64,000 nucleotides of DNA from Auriscalpium vulgare (Eukaryota; Basidiomycota; Agaricomycetes; Russulales; Auriscalpiaceae), in the NCBI GenBank assembly GCA_019915015.1, contig JAHBBC010000002.1, forward strand, positions 2,046,001-2,110,000, given 5' to 3'. The first letter of the stretch is position 1. The number at the start of each line of letters is the position of its first letter. Below the pieces are notes generated by a model. It was not told the origin of the DNA. It worked only from the letters and a program-made list of their open reading frames with translations, and ran no database searches. This document shows positions 1 to 11,739 of the stretch, piece after piece. The position numbers were made by a program, and so were the translations under genes.

Positions 1-1100
1 CATCCATCTAGACACCCCGGAGGCCGCGAGTCCCGGATACGCGTCGTGCTGCAGCGTCTTTCGCGCCGCTATGTCTGCTAGTGGTGGTGAGTTGCGTGCC
101 GGGGGACGCTGGCTTCGTAGAGGATGGGGCGGAGTTGAAGGATGTCGTACCGGTACGAAGAAGTGGGGCACGTCGATTTGCATCCAAATTGACGAAGACA
201 AGACGTCAGTATATGCGATACAACCACGGTTGAGCCAAACTCACCTGCTTGATTGACGGGCCCGGAAGACAGAGTTCTGTGCGAGGACCAGGCTCTTCAT
301 GCCGCACCGGGTCCGGCGATGGAAGCGCGACAGCGGTGGCTGCCGTGCGCAGCGAGCGGGCGTGACTCGAAAAGGTCTGGTCTGCGGGGCACCACAAGAG
401 GCGAGCAGGCTGCGCAGCGAGGCGAGGATAGTAATCAGTGGTGCTGAGATGCGACCGAGAACGGATAATACGCACTAGTTGATCTGGGGATCGGCCATCT
501 CTCGCACTCACTGTTCACTCGAGAGCCCAATCTCAACTCGAGACCTCGTTGACCTCGTTCCACCCCGCGCGCTCTCCAAAGACCATGAGCAGCGCCACAC
601 GTACGAGTGCTGCGCTCACAGGAAAGAACACCTGGATGTCGAAGGCGTTCTAGAGAGGTGGGGGCGGGCTGGTCACTGGTGGTTCGCAGAAGAACGCTGC
701 GTGCCAGCGGGGCTGCGGAGCAAAATACGGGCCGGCCCGCCGGCCTTCCGCGGCGCCTGCCGCGGCCCTGCCAGACCGCAACCTTGCCCTCCTCCTTGCG
801 CACCTTCGATGCGCAGACACTCTTCCACTCCGCCACCTCGACCACCGCCTGCGGAACAACACGTCTGATGTCTACCAGTTTAACACCCGCCCGCGCCCTA
901 GTCAGCGGCGCGCCGAACTCTCTACTAGGGTGCCGACTTGGTGCCGACGACAATAATGCGCCCCCGCCGCTCCACTCGTCGCCGTCATATAGGCACGGAA
1001 CGGGCGCACGCGGCAGTTTCGTGCGGGCTCAACATCAATGTCCGCCGACGATGGACGTGCCGCTGCCTACCGGCGTGTTCACTCTGCTCAGAGACTGCTA
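1..1100. other. No supported gene
   Basis: GC-rich DNA with many short overlapping reading frames on both strands and no recognisable domain, promoter or plausible splice chain. A ROM2-type RhoGEF would have its DH and PH domains upstream of the CNH segment seen at 1.2-2.2 kb, but I find neither here, so this is probably decayed or unrelated intergenic sequence. Confidence 0.4.
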
Positions 1101-1104
1101 CTGC

Positions 1105-2225
1105 CCGACGTGCTCACGGGATCTCTCGATGGACAGGCGCACTTGTGTCTGAAGTCACGACTCGCGCTCAATAAGCAGGAGAGCCAGGAGAGCTGGGCGA
1201 GCCATTGTAACCTCCGCGAGCAGCACTGTGACCTCGTCAAGGTGCTCAGGCTTACATACGCCGCGCAGCAGATAGATGTTCTCGTCGAATCTCGACGGCT
1301 GGTGCGTGCTTCATCCTTTCATCGCCTGTGTTGTGCTGATCTGTGGCATTGCAGAGGGCCAAGTCATCACGTTCCGCGCTAGACCATATATTGGATGCGG
1401 CTGAAGCGCGCCGGCCGCCAAGCGCATCGCGTCGCACACGTCGTTCTTGCAGTTCTTCAAGACCGGTACGGTGTGCATAGGCTGGATATTCGTCTGTCTC
1501 GTCAAGACCAGCCCGTCGAGTAGAACCAAAACACTGGAGCCGATCCCAAAACACTGGAGCCGATCATCCATAACGTCCGGGGCGAAGCAAGCCGAGATTC
1601 AGGAAGCTGTTGCATGCAAGCGACGACTAGACCTACGGATACTTATACGAGGTGCGCCACTTTTCGCGTCTCTATGCTTGTCGCAGTGTGTTGACATATG
1701 CGATCAGGACTATTCGTCCATGAAGACGAAGCGATGCGTGGCAGGTTCGCATTCATCGATCCTGATACCCTCTCAGGGCCTGCAGGACCCGAGCGACGAG
1801 TCGTCCGAGTTCGTGCGGGACAACGTCAAGCTCAAAACCATGGCAATTCATCGGATAGATAATGAGTTTCTGCTGTGCTACGATGGTGAGCGCCGTGGCT
1901 TGCTGCTGTTCATGCGACTCTGTTGACCTATCATTGCTCCGCCAGATCTCGCCTATCACATCAATCGAATTGGCACTGTTTTTGGAGATTTCATGGTCTA
2001 CTGGCAAGGCACGACAAGCTTTGGTGCGTCGCTCTGAGCTCTGTATGAACCATGCGCGCTGAGCCCGACTACATCCAGCATTCCAATAGCCCTAGCATTT
2101 GAGCCCAACGTCGTGCAAATCCGCAACGCTCAGACGGGCCCAAGTTCGCAGACCATCAAGGGCCATAATTTCCGATGTCTCTTCACCGACATCCCGCCGT
2201 CTGCCTCGCAGCCACAACGCGTATG
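1105..2225 (+). pseudogene. CNH-domain fragment of a ROM2-type Rho1 GEF
   Basis: Separated segments match, in order, the citron homology (CNH) domain at the C-terminus of fungal Rho1 guanine-nucleotide exchange factors. They are a strand ending QQIDVLVESRRLV near 1,233-1,310; FFKTGTVCIGW near 1,453; a stretch ending MAIHRIDNEFLLCYD near 1,885; DFMVYWQGTTSF near 1,990; and IALAFEPNVVQIRNAQTG near 2,086. ROM2-family CNH domains have close equivalents of each. Introns could lie at 1,886-1,945 and about 2,020-2,078, but the first segment is in another frame, one splice needs a poor donor, and no DH or PH domain is present. In the family the CNH domain helps recruit the exchange factor to the cell cortex to activate Rho1. 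I read this as a decaying or 5'-truncated copy; a very divergent live 3' end cannot be excluded. Confidence 0.5.
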
Positions 2226-3633
2226 GCATGGCTCATTGTCGTCGACATAGAGCGTCAACCAGGATGCGCATTCGCACCAACATCAACCGTACTCGACCTC
2301 GTGTTGGGCGCCAGTTGCAGCCCTCATAGAGCTGTACTCTGGCGCGGCACTGCTGTTTGGTAGGACAGCTGGGGCCGACGAGTTGTCGGATGACCGCGCT
2401 GTGGATGAATCCGGCAGGCCAGTCTTGACCTCTTCCGACGTGTACCCGTACGTTTTGCTACATTACTATCGCAGATAGCTTCTCCGCACTTCCGTTCGGT
2501 AGCTTTCGTTCAATTCAATTTCCCTTTTCTCTGTTGTGTTGCATAGCATGTGCTCGATTCATGCTCATTTGCCACGCACATCACTCGCATCTTCTATATC
2601 CTAGCTATCTTTATGTCTACGAAGCATCCATGTGTGACGAGAGTACTGCGTGCTGGTAACCCCACGCCGTCACAGGAGAACTTACTGTATCCGCCAGCGG
2701 CTGCATTCGGTTAGCTTATCCGGTGCGCAACTTTCGAGTCTCGAGACCGAGCCCACTCGCGAGCGCGCTCGTTGCGGCGGTCGGGCGGCGGCGCCTCGTC
2801 CTGCACCAACTAGCACGTCGGCGGGGAGGGCAACGGATCTGATCAGTGCATGCGCATACAAGCGCTACCGCCACGCACCTCAGTCCTGTGCTCATTTTCT
2901 CCGTAGAGCACGCTGCCTTCAGTGGGCACGCGGGCACGCAGGAATCATCCGCCGCCTTCTTCTGCCAGCCGTTCACCTCCTCGCCGATGCGTACGGACTT
3001 GAGCCGTCCTTTCTCGGCATCCTACGACCTCGTCGTCTGGAGAACGTGCCGCGCGAGCTTGTTGTGCGGTAGAGCGCTCGTCCAGGTCTGCGCTGTGACT
3101 CAGGCGCGAGATGCTTGCTTGGGCGGCTGGTCGAGAATGCCTGCTTGCGAAGGACATCGTCCCGAGATGGTGCAGGCGGGGGGCGACTCGCGAGGTTCGT
3201 TGGGGCCAAGCGTGCTGCGTGGCTAAATTGTGCGCGGGGACAGGAGAGCAGCTTGAGCGATGCGAGATACGGTAGTATCATGTCGCAAGGGGACCATGGA
3301 AGCCAAGTCAGCGTCCGCTCGTAGACGCACAGAGACGCACCTCATCGAATCGAAACGCGAGCGTGAACTTTGCGCTCGGGGCCTTGAGCTGGGTGGGTTG
3401 CGGGATAGACATGCACAAGACATGCGCTCCATGTCTAAAGGGATTGATACAATGCTTGACACTGTTGGAGAATGGAGTGAGAGGTGTTGGGGAATGCCGC
3501 AGCGCTGGCGACAGGCTCGCCCGCGCATCCGAGCTTGCCACGTGTTCCTCTTGAAGTCGACCTACCTCCTCGAGCGCAACGCACTCTCAGCATATTTACC
3601 AGGACAACTCTCCAAGCTACCTACTCAGTAAGT
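2226..3633. other. No supported gene; upstream region of the receptor
   Basis: Short frames on both strands, none with a recognisable domain. The minus strand at 3,060-2,940 encodes a peptide with the core SVRIGEE followed by QKKAAD; the minus strand near 10,750-10,680 encodes a similar one (IVRVGED then REKAAD), which may mean two decayed copies of the same unknown sequence. The last few hundred bases should hold the promoter of the NACHT-WD40 gene, but no clear TATA box was found. Confidence 0.35.
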
Positions 3634-6600
3634 ATGGCATCTATTCAAGATACCAGCCATGGTCAACCTGCCGATACATCGTACGTGCCCGCCAGTCCAT
3701 ATCTTCGTGACGCTTGATTGCTAACCAGACTGCCCATCTACAGGCCTGATCCCCCCGATCTACAGACATCGGGAGCAGGGTACGTGGGGCCTCCCCTATC
3801 TCGACGCCTCGAGATCAATCCTGCCTGCGATAGAGCCCAGATCGGTGACGCGCAGGGAGGGACGGTCCAGCGCCGTATCGACAATTTGAGCGTGAAGGGT
3901 GCGTATTCGTGTACTCGCTATCGGCTGTCCTCGCTCAGCTCTTGCCTCCAATAGTTATCCGAGCGTACGGGCTTCCGCGTATCAAGACCACGTTCAGCCG
4001 TAAGGACAGGAAGATCTTTGTGACCATAAGCAATGGGGTGGAGAAGAAGACGAAGATTGCTCGAACGGATGGGGAGTATATGACGTGGAATGAAACATTA
4101 GACGGATTGTGAGTGAGATTCAGCAGGTCTACTTGTGACTTAGAAAGCCTTTGAAGTGCGGTCGATTCCTCATCAAGCCTTACGTTGCGCGTACTTGCCC
4201 GTAACAGAGTGCTCAAGGACACTCCGATGGCAACACTTACACTTTCGCTGGGCATGATCTTGTCATCTATTGGACATGGTGCGTATATTCATGCAGCTTT
4301 CACGCATTCTGCTCCTTATACGGATTACAACAGCCACTGACTTTGATTTTGACGAGCATGGCATGGCCAAGCTCTCGCTCTTGATGAGCCTTCCTCTTAC
4401 TCCCAATACTGTGACTGCAGGGAGTGCCTTGAAAATTGCCAAGCAAAATCTAAATGTCATGCGAGGCCCATCTGAGCATGCTGTGATGGTGACAGAGACT
4501 ATAAACAATGCCCCAGATGATGTGGGTAAAGTGGCGGATCTATATGATACTTGGAAGGCCACTCTGAATAAGATCCAATGGGCTATGAAGCTTGTGGACA
4601 ACATTACAGAGGTATGCCTTAGAGTTGTGCACACTATTATATTTTCTAATAGTTTTCTCAGATTCACCCATATGTAAAGTCAGTATGGACTCTCTTGGCA
4701 GTCATCCCAAAGGTGGGTTTTGTGATTCCTGTCTATATCAAGACTTATATCATACTGGGCAGACCTTCTTGGATCAGGTGAAACGTGACCAGAATATCCA
4801 GACCCTACTTTGCACTATGCAGAGCACACTGGATATTCTTGAGCAGGCAGAAAAGATAATGCTCAATCCTGAGTCAGAGCAGGCCAAGAAACTAGTTGCT
4901 GTATTTCGGCTAATTGAGTCTTGTGGAAAATTCATTCAAGAGTATGCAGCCAGTCAAGGAATCTGTAAGTTTATCATCAAATATCGTGTTTTATATGTAT
5001 CCAACTATTACCTCTAGGGAAGCGTACTTTGGAAAATCTTTCAAGCTCTACAGACATGGAAATTGCAAAGTATAACGAGACTCTGGGCTACTTGACAAAG
5101 AATTTTTGGGATCTTACTACTCTTGAGATCCAAAACAATGCTCAACAAGCAGCAGCTCTGATAGAAAAGATGTTCGATCAGTTGAAGTCAATGATAGAGA
5201 AGCAAGGTGAGTGATTCTATATATGGTGAAGTACTAGCTAACATTGTGATGCAGACTTGGATAGAAATATCAAGGAACTCTTGCGCCAGTATAAGACAGG
5301 CTCATCTTCTCCGCCTGGAAATAATGGCTGTCTTGCTGGGACACGTACAAGTTTCTTGAATGCCATCAGTACTTGGATCAATGATCCTAAATCATCTCGT
5401 GCATTTCTCTTGCTTGGTCAAGCAGGCACAGGAAAATCATCTATTGCCTATGAAATTATAAAGCAATTTGAGAAAAGGGGACAGCTCAGTTCATCCTTTG
5501 TCTTTGTGCGAGATGAATCACAAGGGTCATCACAAGCCTTATTCTCAACACTGGCATTTAACCTTGCTGAGAAATATCCTTCATTTAAATCTGAGCTGGG
5601 CAAGAGTATTGAAAATCAAACATCCAAGTGGCTGGGTGCAAGAGACTACATCACTCATTTCAGATACCTATTGCAGCAACCCTTTGATAGTCTTCAGCTC
5701 TTTGATGCACCAATAGTAGTTGTCATTGATGCATTGGATGAAAGTGATAATGCAAGGGGCAAAGATGGGTTGCATACCTTTTTGGCGCAGAATATAAGCA
5801 AGTTGCCATCAAATATTCGAATTCTCATTACCTCTAGGCCTGAAAAAGATATTGAAAATGCTTTCATTAAATCACCCTCTGTGGACATCCACTATATGAG
5901 TGATTCTGAACTGGCTGCCGATACTAGCAATGATATTCATCAATACATATCTCAGCAACTTTCAGAGTTATCTGAAGTTATCAGTGAACTGGAAACAAGG
6001 GTGGATCAGCTGACACAAAGGGCTGAAGGGCTGTTTCAGTGGGCAGCAGTTGCCTGTCAGTATATTTGTGAGCCAGGAGCAGGGAGAACTATTGAAGATT
6101 ACATGAACATCCTTCTAAGCCCGTCTTCCAACCAGGGTGTCAACCCTCTTGATGATATATATGCCAAAGTTTTGAATGGATATTTCAATGATCCTGGCAG
6201 TCATCCTCGGTTTCGGATTGTAATGGGTCAGCTATTTTCTGCACTTACACCATTGTCCATGCCATCTCTTGGTGCCTTTCACCAGTTTCTTGAACCAAAA
6301 GTTCAGAATGCTCAAGAAGCTGTAAAATCAGTTGTGAGCCCACTTGGGTCACTCCTGAGTAATGTGAGATCTGAGCTGTTGCCAATTACACCACTGCACA
6401 CATCATTTCGAGACTTTCTTCTCAACAAGAGAAGTAAGGTGTATTATATAGATATAACAGATGCTCACTCTAACATGGCATATTGCTGTTTAAAAGTCAT
6501 GCAAGCCAAGCTTAAATTCAATATATGTCACCTTGCAACATCTCATGTTGCCAATAAAGATGTACCTGATCTTCAGGCACGGATAGAAGAAAATATTCCT

Positions 6601-9254
6601 TTGTATCTGTCCTATGCATGTTGTTATTGGAGTACACATCTGAAATATAGTGCATTTAAGGAACCACTATGCAAAGATATTAAATTGTTCATTAAGACTA
6701 AATTCCTCTTCTGGCTAGAAGTCCTCAGCCTGATTGGAAAAGTACATATTGGGGGTCAATTATTGGCTTCTGTAAAGTTGTGGCTTGCTCCTGAAGTATG
6801 TTTTTCATAATATATATATACTGGTATAGTACTGACAGGTGTCCCATCCAGTTGCAAAATAGATTGGTGATAGTGAATGAATTAAATACATTGGTGAATG
6901 ACATGACAGCATTTGTGCAATACTTTGGGGGAGCAATCTCACACAGTGCACCTCATATATATCTGTCTGCGCTTCCATTTGCACCAAAATATTCACCGAT
7001 ATTCAAATGGCACAAGACTCAGTTTCCAAAGACAATTGATTTTCGGAAAGGTCAGCTTGAAAGCTGGCCAGCATTACAGATAAGTATTCAGGTTGGGAGC
7101 GATGTTAGCTCAATCACAATCTCACCGGACGGCCAGAGCATTGCCTCAGGGTCAGGTGACAGGACTGTGCGGGTCTGGAACGTAACCACAGGGGCCATGG
7201 TTGCAGGGCCATTTGAGGGGCACACAAATCATATCACCTCTGTTGCATTCTCACCAGATGGCCAGAGCATTGCCTCAGGGTCATTTGACAGGACTGTGCG
7301 GGTCTGGAATGCAGCCACAGGGGCCATGGTTGCAGGGCCATTTGAGGGGCATACAGACTGGGTCACCTCTGTTGCATTCTCTCCAGATGGCCAGAGCATT
7401 GCTTCAGGGTCAGATGATAGGACTGTGCGGGTCTGGAATGTAACTACAGGGGCCATGGTTGCAGGGCCATTTGAGGGGCACACAAAATATGTCACCTCTG
7501 TTGCATTCTCACCAGATGGCCAGAGCCTTGCCTCAGGGTCACGTGACAGGACTGTGCGGGTCTGGGATGCAAGCACAGGGGCCATGGTTGCAGGGCCATT
7601 TGAGGGGCTCACAAATGATATCACCTCTGTTGCATTCTCACCAGATGGCCAGAGCATTGCCTCAGGGTCACGTGACAGGACTGTGCGGGTCTGGAATGCA
7701 GCCACAGGGGCCATGGGTGCAGGGCCATTTGAGGGGCATACAGACCGGGTCACCTCTGTTGCATTCTCACCAGATGGCCAGAGCCTTGCCTCAGGGTCAG
7801 GTGACAGGTCTGTGCGGGTCTGGAATGCAACTACAGGGGCCACGGTTGCAGGGCCATTTGAGGGGCATGCAGACTGGGTCACCTCTGTTGCATTCTCTCC
7901 AGATGGCCAGAGCCTTGCCTCAGGGTCACGTGACAGGACTGTGCGGGTCTGGGATGCAAGCACAGGGGCCATGGTTGCAGGGCCATTTGAGGGGCTCCCA
8001 AATGATATCACCTCTGTTGCATTCTCACCAGATGGCCAGAGCATTGCCTCAGGGTCACGTGACAGGACTGTGCGGGTCTGGAATGCAGCCACAGGGGCCA
8101 TGGTTGCAGGGCCATTTGAGGGGCATACAGACCGGGTCACCTCTGTTGCATTCTCACCAGATGGCCAGAGCCTTGCCTCAGGGTCAAGTGACAGGACTGT
8201 CCGGGTCTGGAATGCAACCACAGGGGCCATGGTTGCAGGGCCATTTGAGGGGCACACAAACCGGGTCACCTCTGTTGCATTCTCACCAGATGGCCAGAGC
8301 CTTGCCTCAGGGTCAAGTGACAGGACTGTGCGGGTCTGGAATGCAACCACAGGGGCCATGGTTGCAGGGCCATTTGAGGGGCACACAGACCAGGTCCCCT
8401 CTGTTGCATTCTCACCAGATGGCCAGAGCCTTGCCTCAGGGTCATGGGACAAGACTGTGCAGGTCTGGGATGTAACCACAGGGGCCACGGTTGCAGGGCC
8501 ATTTGAGGGGCACACAGACTGGGTCACCTCTGTTGCATTCTCACCAGATGGCCAGAGCCTTGCCTCAGGGTCAGGTGACAGGACTGTGCAGGTCTGGAAC
8601 GTAACCACAGGGGCCACGGTTGCAGGGCCATTTGAGGGGCACACGCACCAGGTCACCTCTGTTGCATTTTCACCAGACAGCCAGGTCATTGCCTCAGGAT
8701 CAGAGGACAGGACTGTGCGGGTATGGTATGCAACCACAGGGGCCATGGTTGTAGGACCACTTGAGGGGCATACAGCCGTAGTCACCTCTGTTGCATTCTC
8801 ACCAGATGGCCAAAGCATTGCCTCAGGGTCAGCGGACAATACTGTGCGGGTCTGGAATGCAAGCACCGGGACCATAGTTGCAGACCCAATAAAGGGGTGG
8901 GCAGATAATGTCAGCTCTGCTGTATGCTCTCTGGATAAGCAGGGCATTGTCTCAGCATCAGATGACATCACTGTGTCTGTCAAGGAAATGAAAAGAGAGG
9001 TCCTTCTCAATCCTGTACCTCAGGGACAGAGGGAGAATTGCACTGGTTTTACAGATCAATCTATAATTGATGAACATGGCTGGATGAGCTGCGGACCATC
9101 TAGCCTGCTCTTGGGGATTCCTCCTATACACAGAAGTGGTCTCCATAGGCCAAGCAATGTGTGGATCAGGGGGTCAGCACAGGAGACTATCTTGGACCTA
9201 CAGAATTCTGTTCATGGAAGAGATTGGATTCAATGCTTTGAGGAGCAGGCGTGA
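3634..9254 (+). CDS. C2-NACHT-WD40 NOD-like receptor (HET-E/NWD type)
   Basis: Ten exons joined by consensus splice sites give an open frame of 1,696 codons: 3634-3680, 3744-3898, 3955-4108, 4208-4278, 4334-4611, 4662-4712, 4763-4964, 5018-5206, 5255-6795, 6852-9254. The start ATG follows a short leader and the joins keep frame throughout. Residues about 60-125 resemble a C2 domain (VKVIRAYGLP, FVTISNG, WNETLDGL). A helical linker follows. The NACHT NTPase has Walker A GQAGTGKSS and Walker B VVVIDALDE, then ILITSRPE. The C-terminal part is a propeller of 14 near-identical 43-residue WD40 repeats plus one degenerate one. Proteins of this architecture are cytosolic STAND NTPases: ligand binding by the repeats is thought to trigger NACHT oligomerisation and, in HET-E/HET-D, cell death in non-self recognition. 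The N-terminal effector is C2-like rather than HET, so membrane or lipid binding is possible. No frameshift or in-frame stop was seen. Confidence 0.88.
7098..8990 (+). repeat. WD40 tandem repeats, 129-bp unit, 14-15 copies
   Basis: Exact-length 129-bp units encode 43 residues each with the core SVAFSPDGQS and TVRVW. Units 4-6 and 7-9 look like copies of one another as a three-unit (387-bp) block: both begin with RDRTVRVWDAST, end that unit with EGL, continue with NDITS and then DRVTS. Variation is concentrated at the residue before D(R/K)T (G, F, D, R, S, W, E, A) and at the two residues after EGHT (NH, DW, KY, ND, DR, NR, DQ, HQ). The final unit is degenerate and probably closes the array. 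Confidence 0.9.
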
Positions 9255-11450
9255 TAGCCATTTCATGATTGAAGTCTGGCCATGTAGACATGTTTTGGAG
9301 ATTATCATGGTTACTTGGTGTTTGATTATTATTTAGAATTTGTATAGTCTCTTGTATTAGAAACTTGTGGGTGAATGTACCATCATATTGATATTCTTGG
9401 TATAGTAAGTACTACCTAGAAGTTCTCGCAGCGACCATTGAATCCTTCTTGTGTGGGCCAAAAGTTGATGTTCATTGACAGCCTGAGCTGTCTGCAAAGG
9501 GATATACAATAAAGCTATTATAGCATAGCAATAGCCTAACAGTACCCATCCCATTGTAGACTATCAGCCACATAGCTTGCATCAATCATCCAGGCAACAC
9601 CTGCTGACTACAATTGCTCACTCCTCATCATCATCATTGTGTAATAGGATGAACCGTATGTCTAGCCCAGGCGTCATCTGCAACGAATACATGGGCATCG
9701 CACACTTGCTGCTTGATTGGAATAACGGCACCTGCACAGGCTGAGCCTTCCATCCCGGAGGGGGCACATACACGATTGCCCAGAAGTCCTGCCCTGCAGT
9801 CCAGAGCGGCAGTCAGATTTGGTACGCAGAACCTAGGAATGTGGCTGCTTACCACTGTGGGACGTGTCACCAAGAATGTCGCAGTCGGGCGGAATCACAG
9901 TGTAGTATGCGCGGTCATGGCCCAAACCTTCGGCTTGTGGACATCGTCGGTAGGAGTGTTGGACATCAGCAGTTCAGGGGACGGCGTGTGGACAGCCGTT
10001 GGCACATGGTGTTCAGCTTCACTCAGATGCGGCGAGGATGTCAGTTCCGCATAGTGTACCAGTGTGCAGATGCTCACCACCCTCTGCAAGCTGCCGACGG
10101 CTCATTTGAAGGGCTCAATGATCATTTGACAGGGTTGTTTCATTTTGGAGATCCAGATGTATGGAACTTATGTGCCTGGTGCATTTTCTCAACTACAGCA
10201 GCGCGCAGCGGCACGAGGTTGATGTGCAGAGGCAAGGCCTGGAGGAGCAAAAGCAGCGGGGCGAGGGGCGCGACAGCCTGAGTGTGCGCATGCTAGTCCT
10301 GCGCGAGTGACTGTTGGTCCTGCAGCATCCGTAAGGCACGATTCTGGTCCTGCACGAGTTGGGGATAGCACATGGCGCGAGGTCAGGTTGAGCGTTACGA
10401 GAGCAATGTAGGACGCACCGTGCGGAGTGCATCAAGCTTAGAGTCAAGTGCGGTCTTTTGTAGGACACACTGTTGAGCTCGGTACAGATAATGGCGACCT
10501 TGCGGGTTTTGACAAGTTCACCGACTGCCTTCTGGAGCATTGTCTGGCAGCGGTTTGTAGGAAATATGTAAGTGTGCATATCATTGGCCCCTCCGACTGG
10601 GTTCTAGCGCACTCAAAATGGGGCGGCGCATAGGGAAGGGGGGCATGGATGATGGGGCCAGATAGAGGAAACACACCAGTCTGCACGATGAAGTCCGCCG
10701 CCTTCTCCCGCGCGCTCTCAGCATCTTCGCCGACGCGCACGATCTCGCGCCGCGCTGATACGCTATCACCCGGGACGGACCCTAGCGGGGCGTGCGGCGA
10801 GTGCCTCTCAGGACAACAACCACCAACACTGCCTCCTACACGTCGCGATCCAAACCGGGTGACTAGACTTGCAGAGTGGGAAGGTGTTCGTGTTGCTGTC
10901 GCGCTTCGCGCCCTCCCGCGGTCGTGCGGGGCCACCTCCTACCGCCTAAACACTCACCTGCCTTCGGATGCCCTCTACTGCATCCGCCTCCGAGTGCTTC
11001 GCAACCGTGTGCGAAGCGTCCGCCTATGGGCCGTCGCGCCCCCTCTTGCCTGTCCGCCTGCCTACCTGTGCCCACATCGGTGGGATCCTGCCTTCCTAAG
11101 TCTGGTAGCGCCTCAGGCTACAGTTTCTGTGAGGTAAAGGGTGTGGGTAGCTTGCGCTGCCCACAGGTTGATTGGGTTGCTCCATCTCGTGCAGCTCCCT
11201 AAGTAGTGTCTCTACCTATGTCGCTAAGCCCTCCCGATCTAGCCCGTTCCGGTGATCTGTTCCATCGCCAGTCCCGGTTGCTGCTGGGTCGCCGGACCGC
11301 GTTCCCATCACCCACGCTCCCGCGACCCTGCGCATCGCATGCTGCTTCCCCGTCTCGCAACGTCTCGCTACACGCTTGCCCGCGGCCTGAACCTATCATT
11401 TCTCCCCCCAACTGAAACTGCAACTGTCCCCAGTTGCCAGGAACCGCGCG
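9255..11450. other. No supported gene
   Basis: The first 300 bp are AT-rich and probably hold the 3' untranslated region of the receptor gene. From about 9.7 to 11.4 kb there are several GC-rich open frames on both strands. None has a recognisable domain, and none forms a convincing splice chain. Confidence 0.4.
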
Positions 11451-11455
11451 GAAAC

Positions 11456-11470
11456 AGCATATAAGAGCTC
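11456..11470 (+). promoter_or_regulatory. Putative TATA box of the truncated gene at 11,526
   Basis: The motif CATATAAGAG lies about 65 bp upstream of an ATG and is followed by a pyrimidine-rich stretch, an arrangement common in filamentous fungal promoters. Confidence 0.45.
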
Positions 11471-11525
11471 ACAACCTTTTGCGATAACATCGCTGTAGCA
11501 TCCCTTTGCCGATTTCTGTCCCGCG

Positions 11526-11739
11526 ATGTCCCTCCCCGCCGCCTCTGCCACCGCCGACAACCTCGACCTCCTCAGCCTGTTGACGCAGGCCCCCTTTGCT
11601 GGTTTTGACCTTGGGGATGCCGACCGGGAGGTTACGCTGCGTCTAGAGTGGGCCGACAAAGTCAACCAACTTGTGGTGCGTTCTGGTCCCCGACCGCGTC
11701 TTTCCCGGCTTGACTGATGATGGACTCAACAGGCGTCCC
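11526..11739 (+). pseudogene. First exon of an unrecognised gene, cut by an LTR insertion
   Basis: An ATG downstream of a TATA-like box opens a frame starting MSLPAASATADNLDLLSLL and running through LEWADKVNQLV. A donor GTGCGT at about 11,675 pairs with an acceptor ACAG at 11,732. Exon 2 then runs only about eight bases before the sequence changes to TGTAGGTCAATT, which I take as the start of an LTR. The promoter, start and first splice look genuine, so this seems to be a host or older-element gene broken by insertion at 11,740. I do not recognise the family. The rest of the gene was not found in the window. Confidence 0.45.

Noticed and set aside
435..953. 172-codon minus-strand frame
   Set aside because: GC-rich shadow-like composition, no domain, no splice or promoter context.
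7459..8475. 338-codon plus-strand frame rich in Q, H and G
   Set aside because: Another out-of-frame product of the WD40 repeat units.
7229..9010. 593-codon open frame on the minus strand across the WD40 repeats
   Set aside because: It exists only because each 129-bp unit lacks stops in that frame; the plus-strand protein has clear WD40 structure and splice context.
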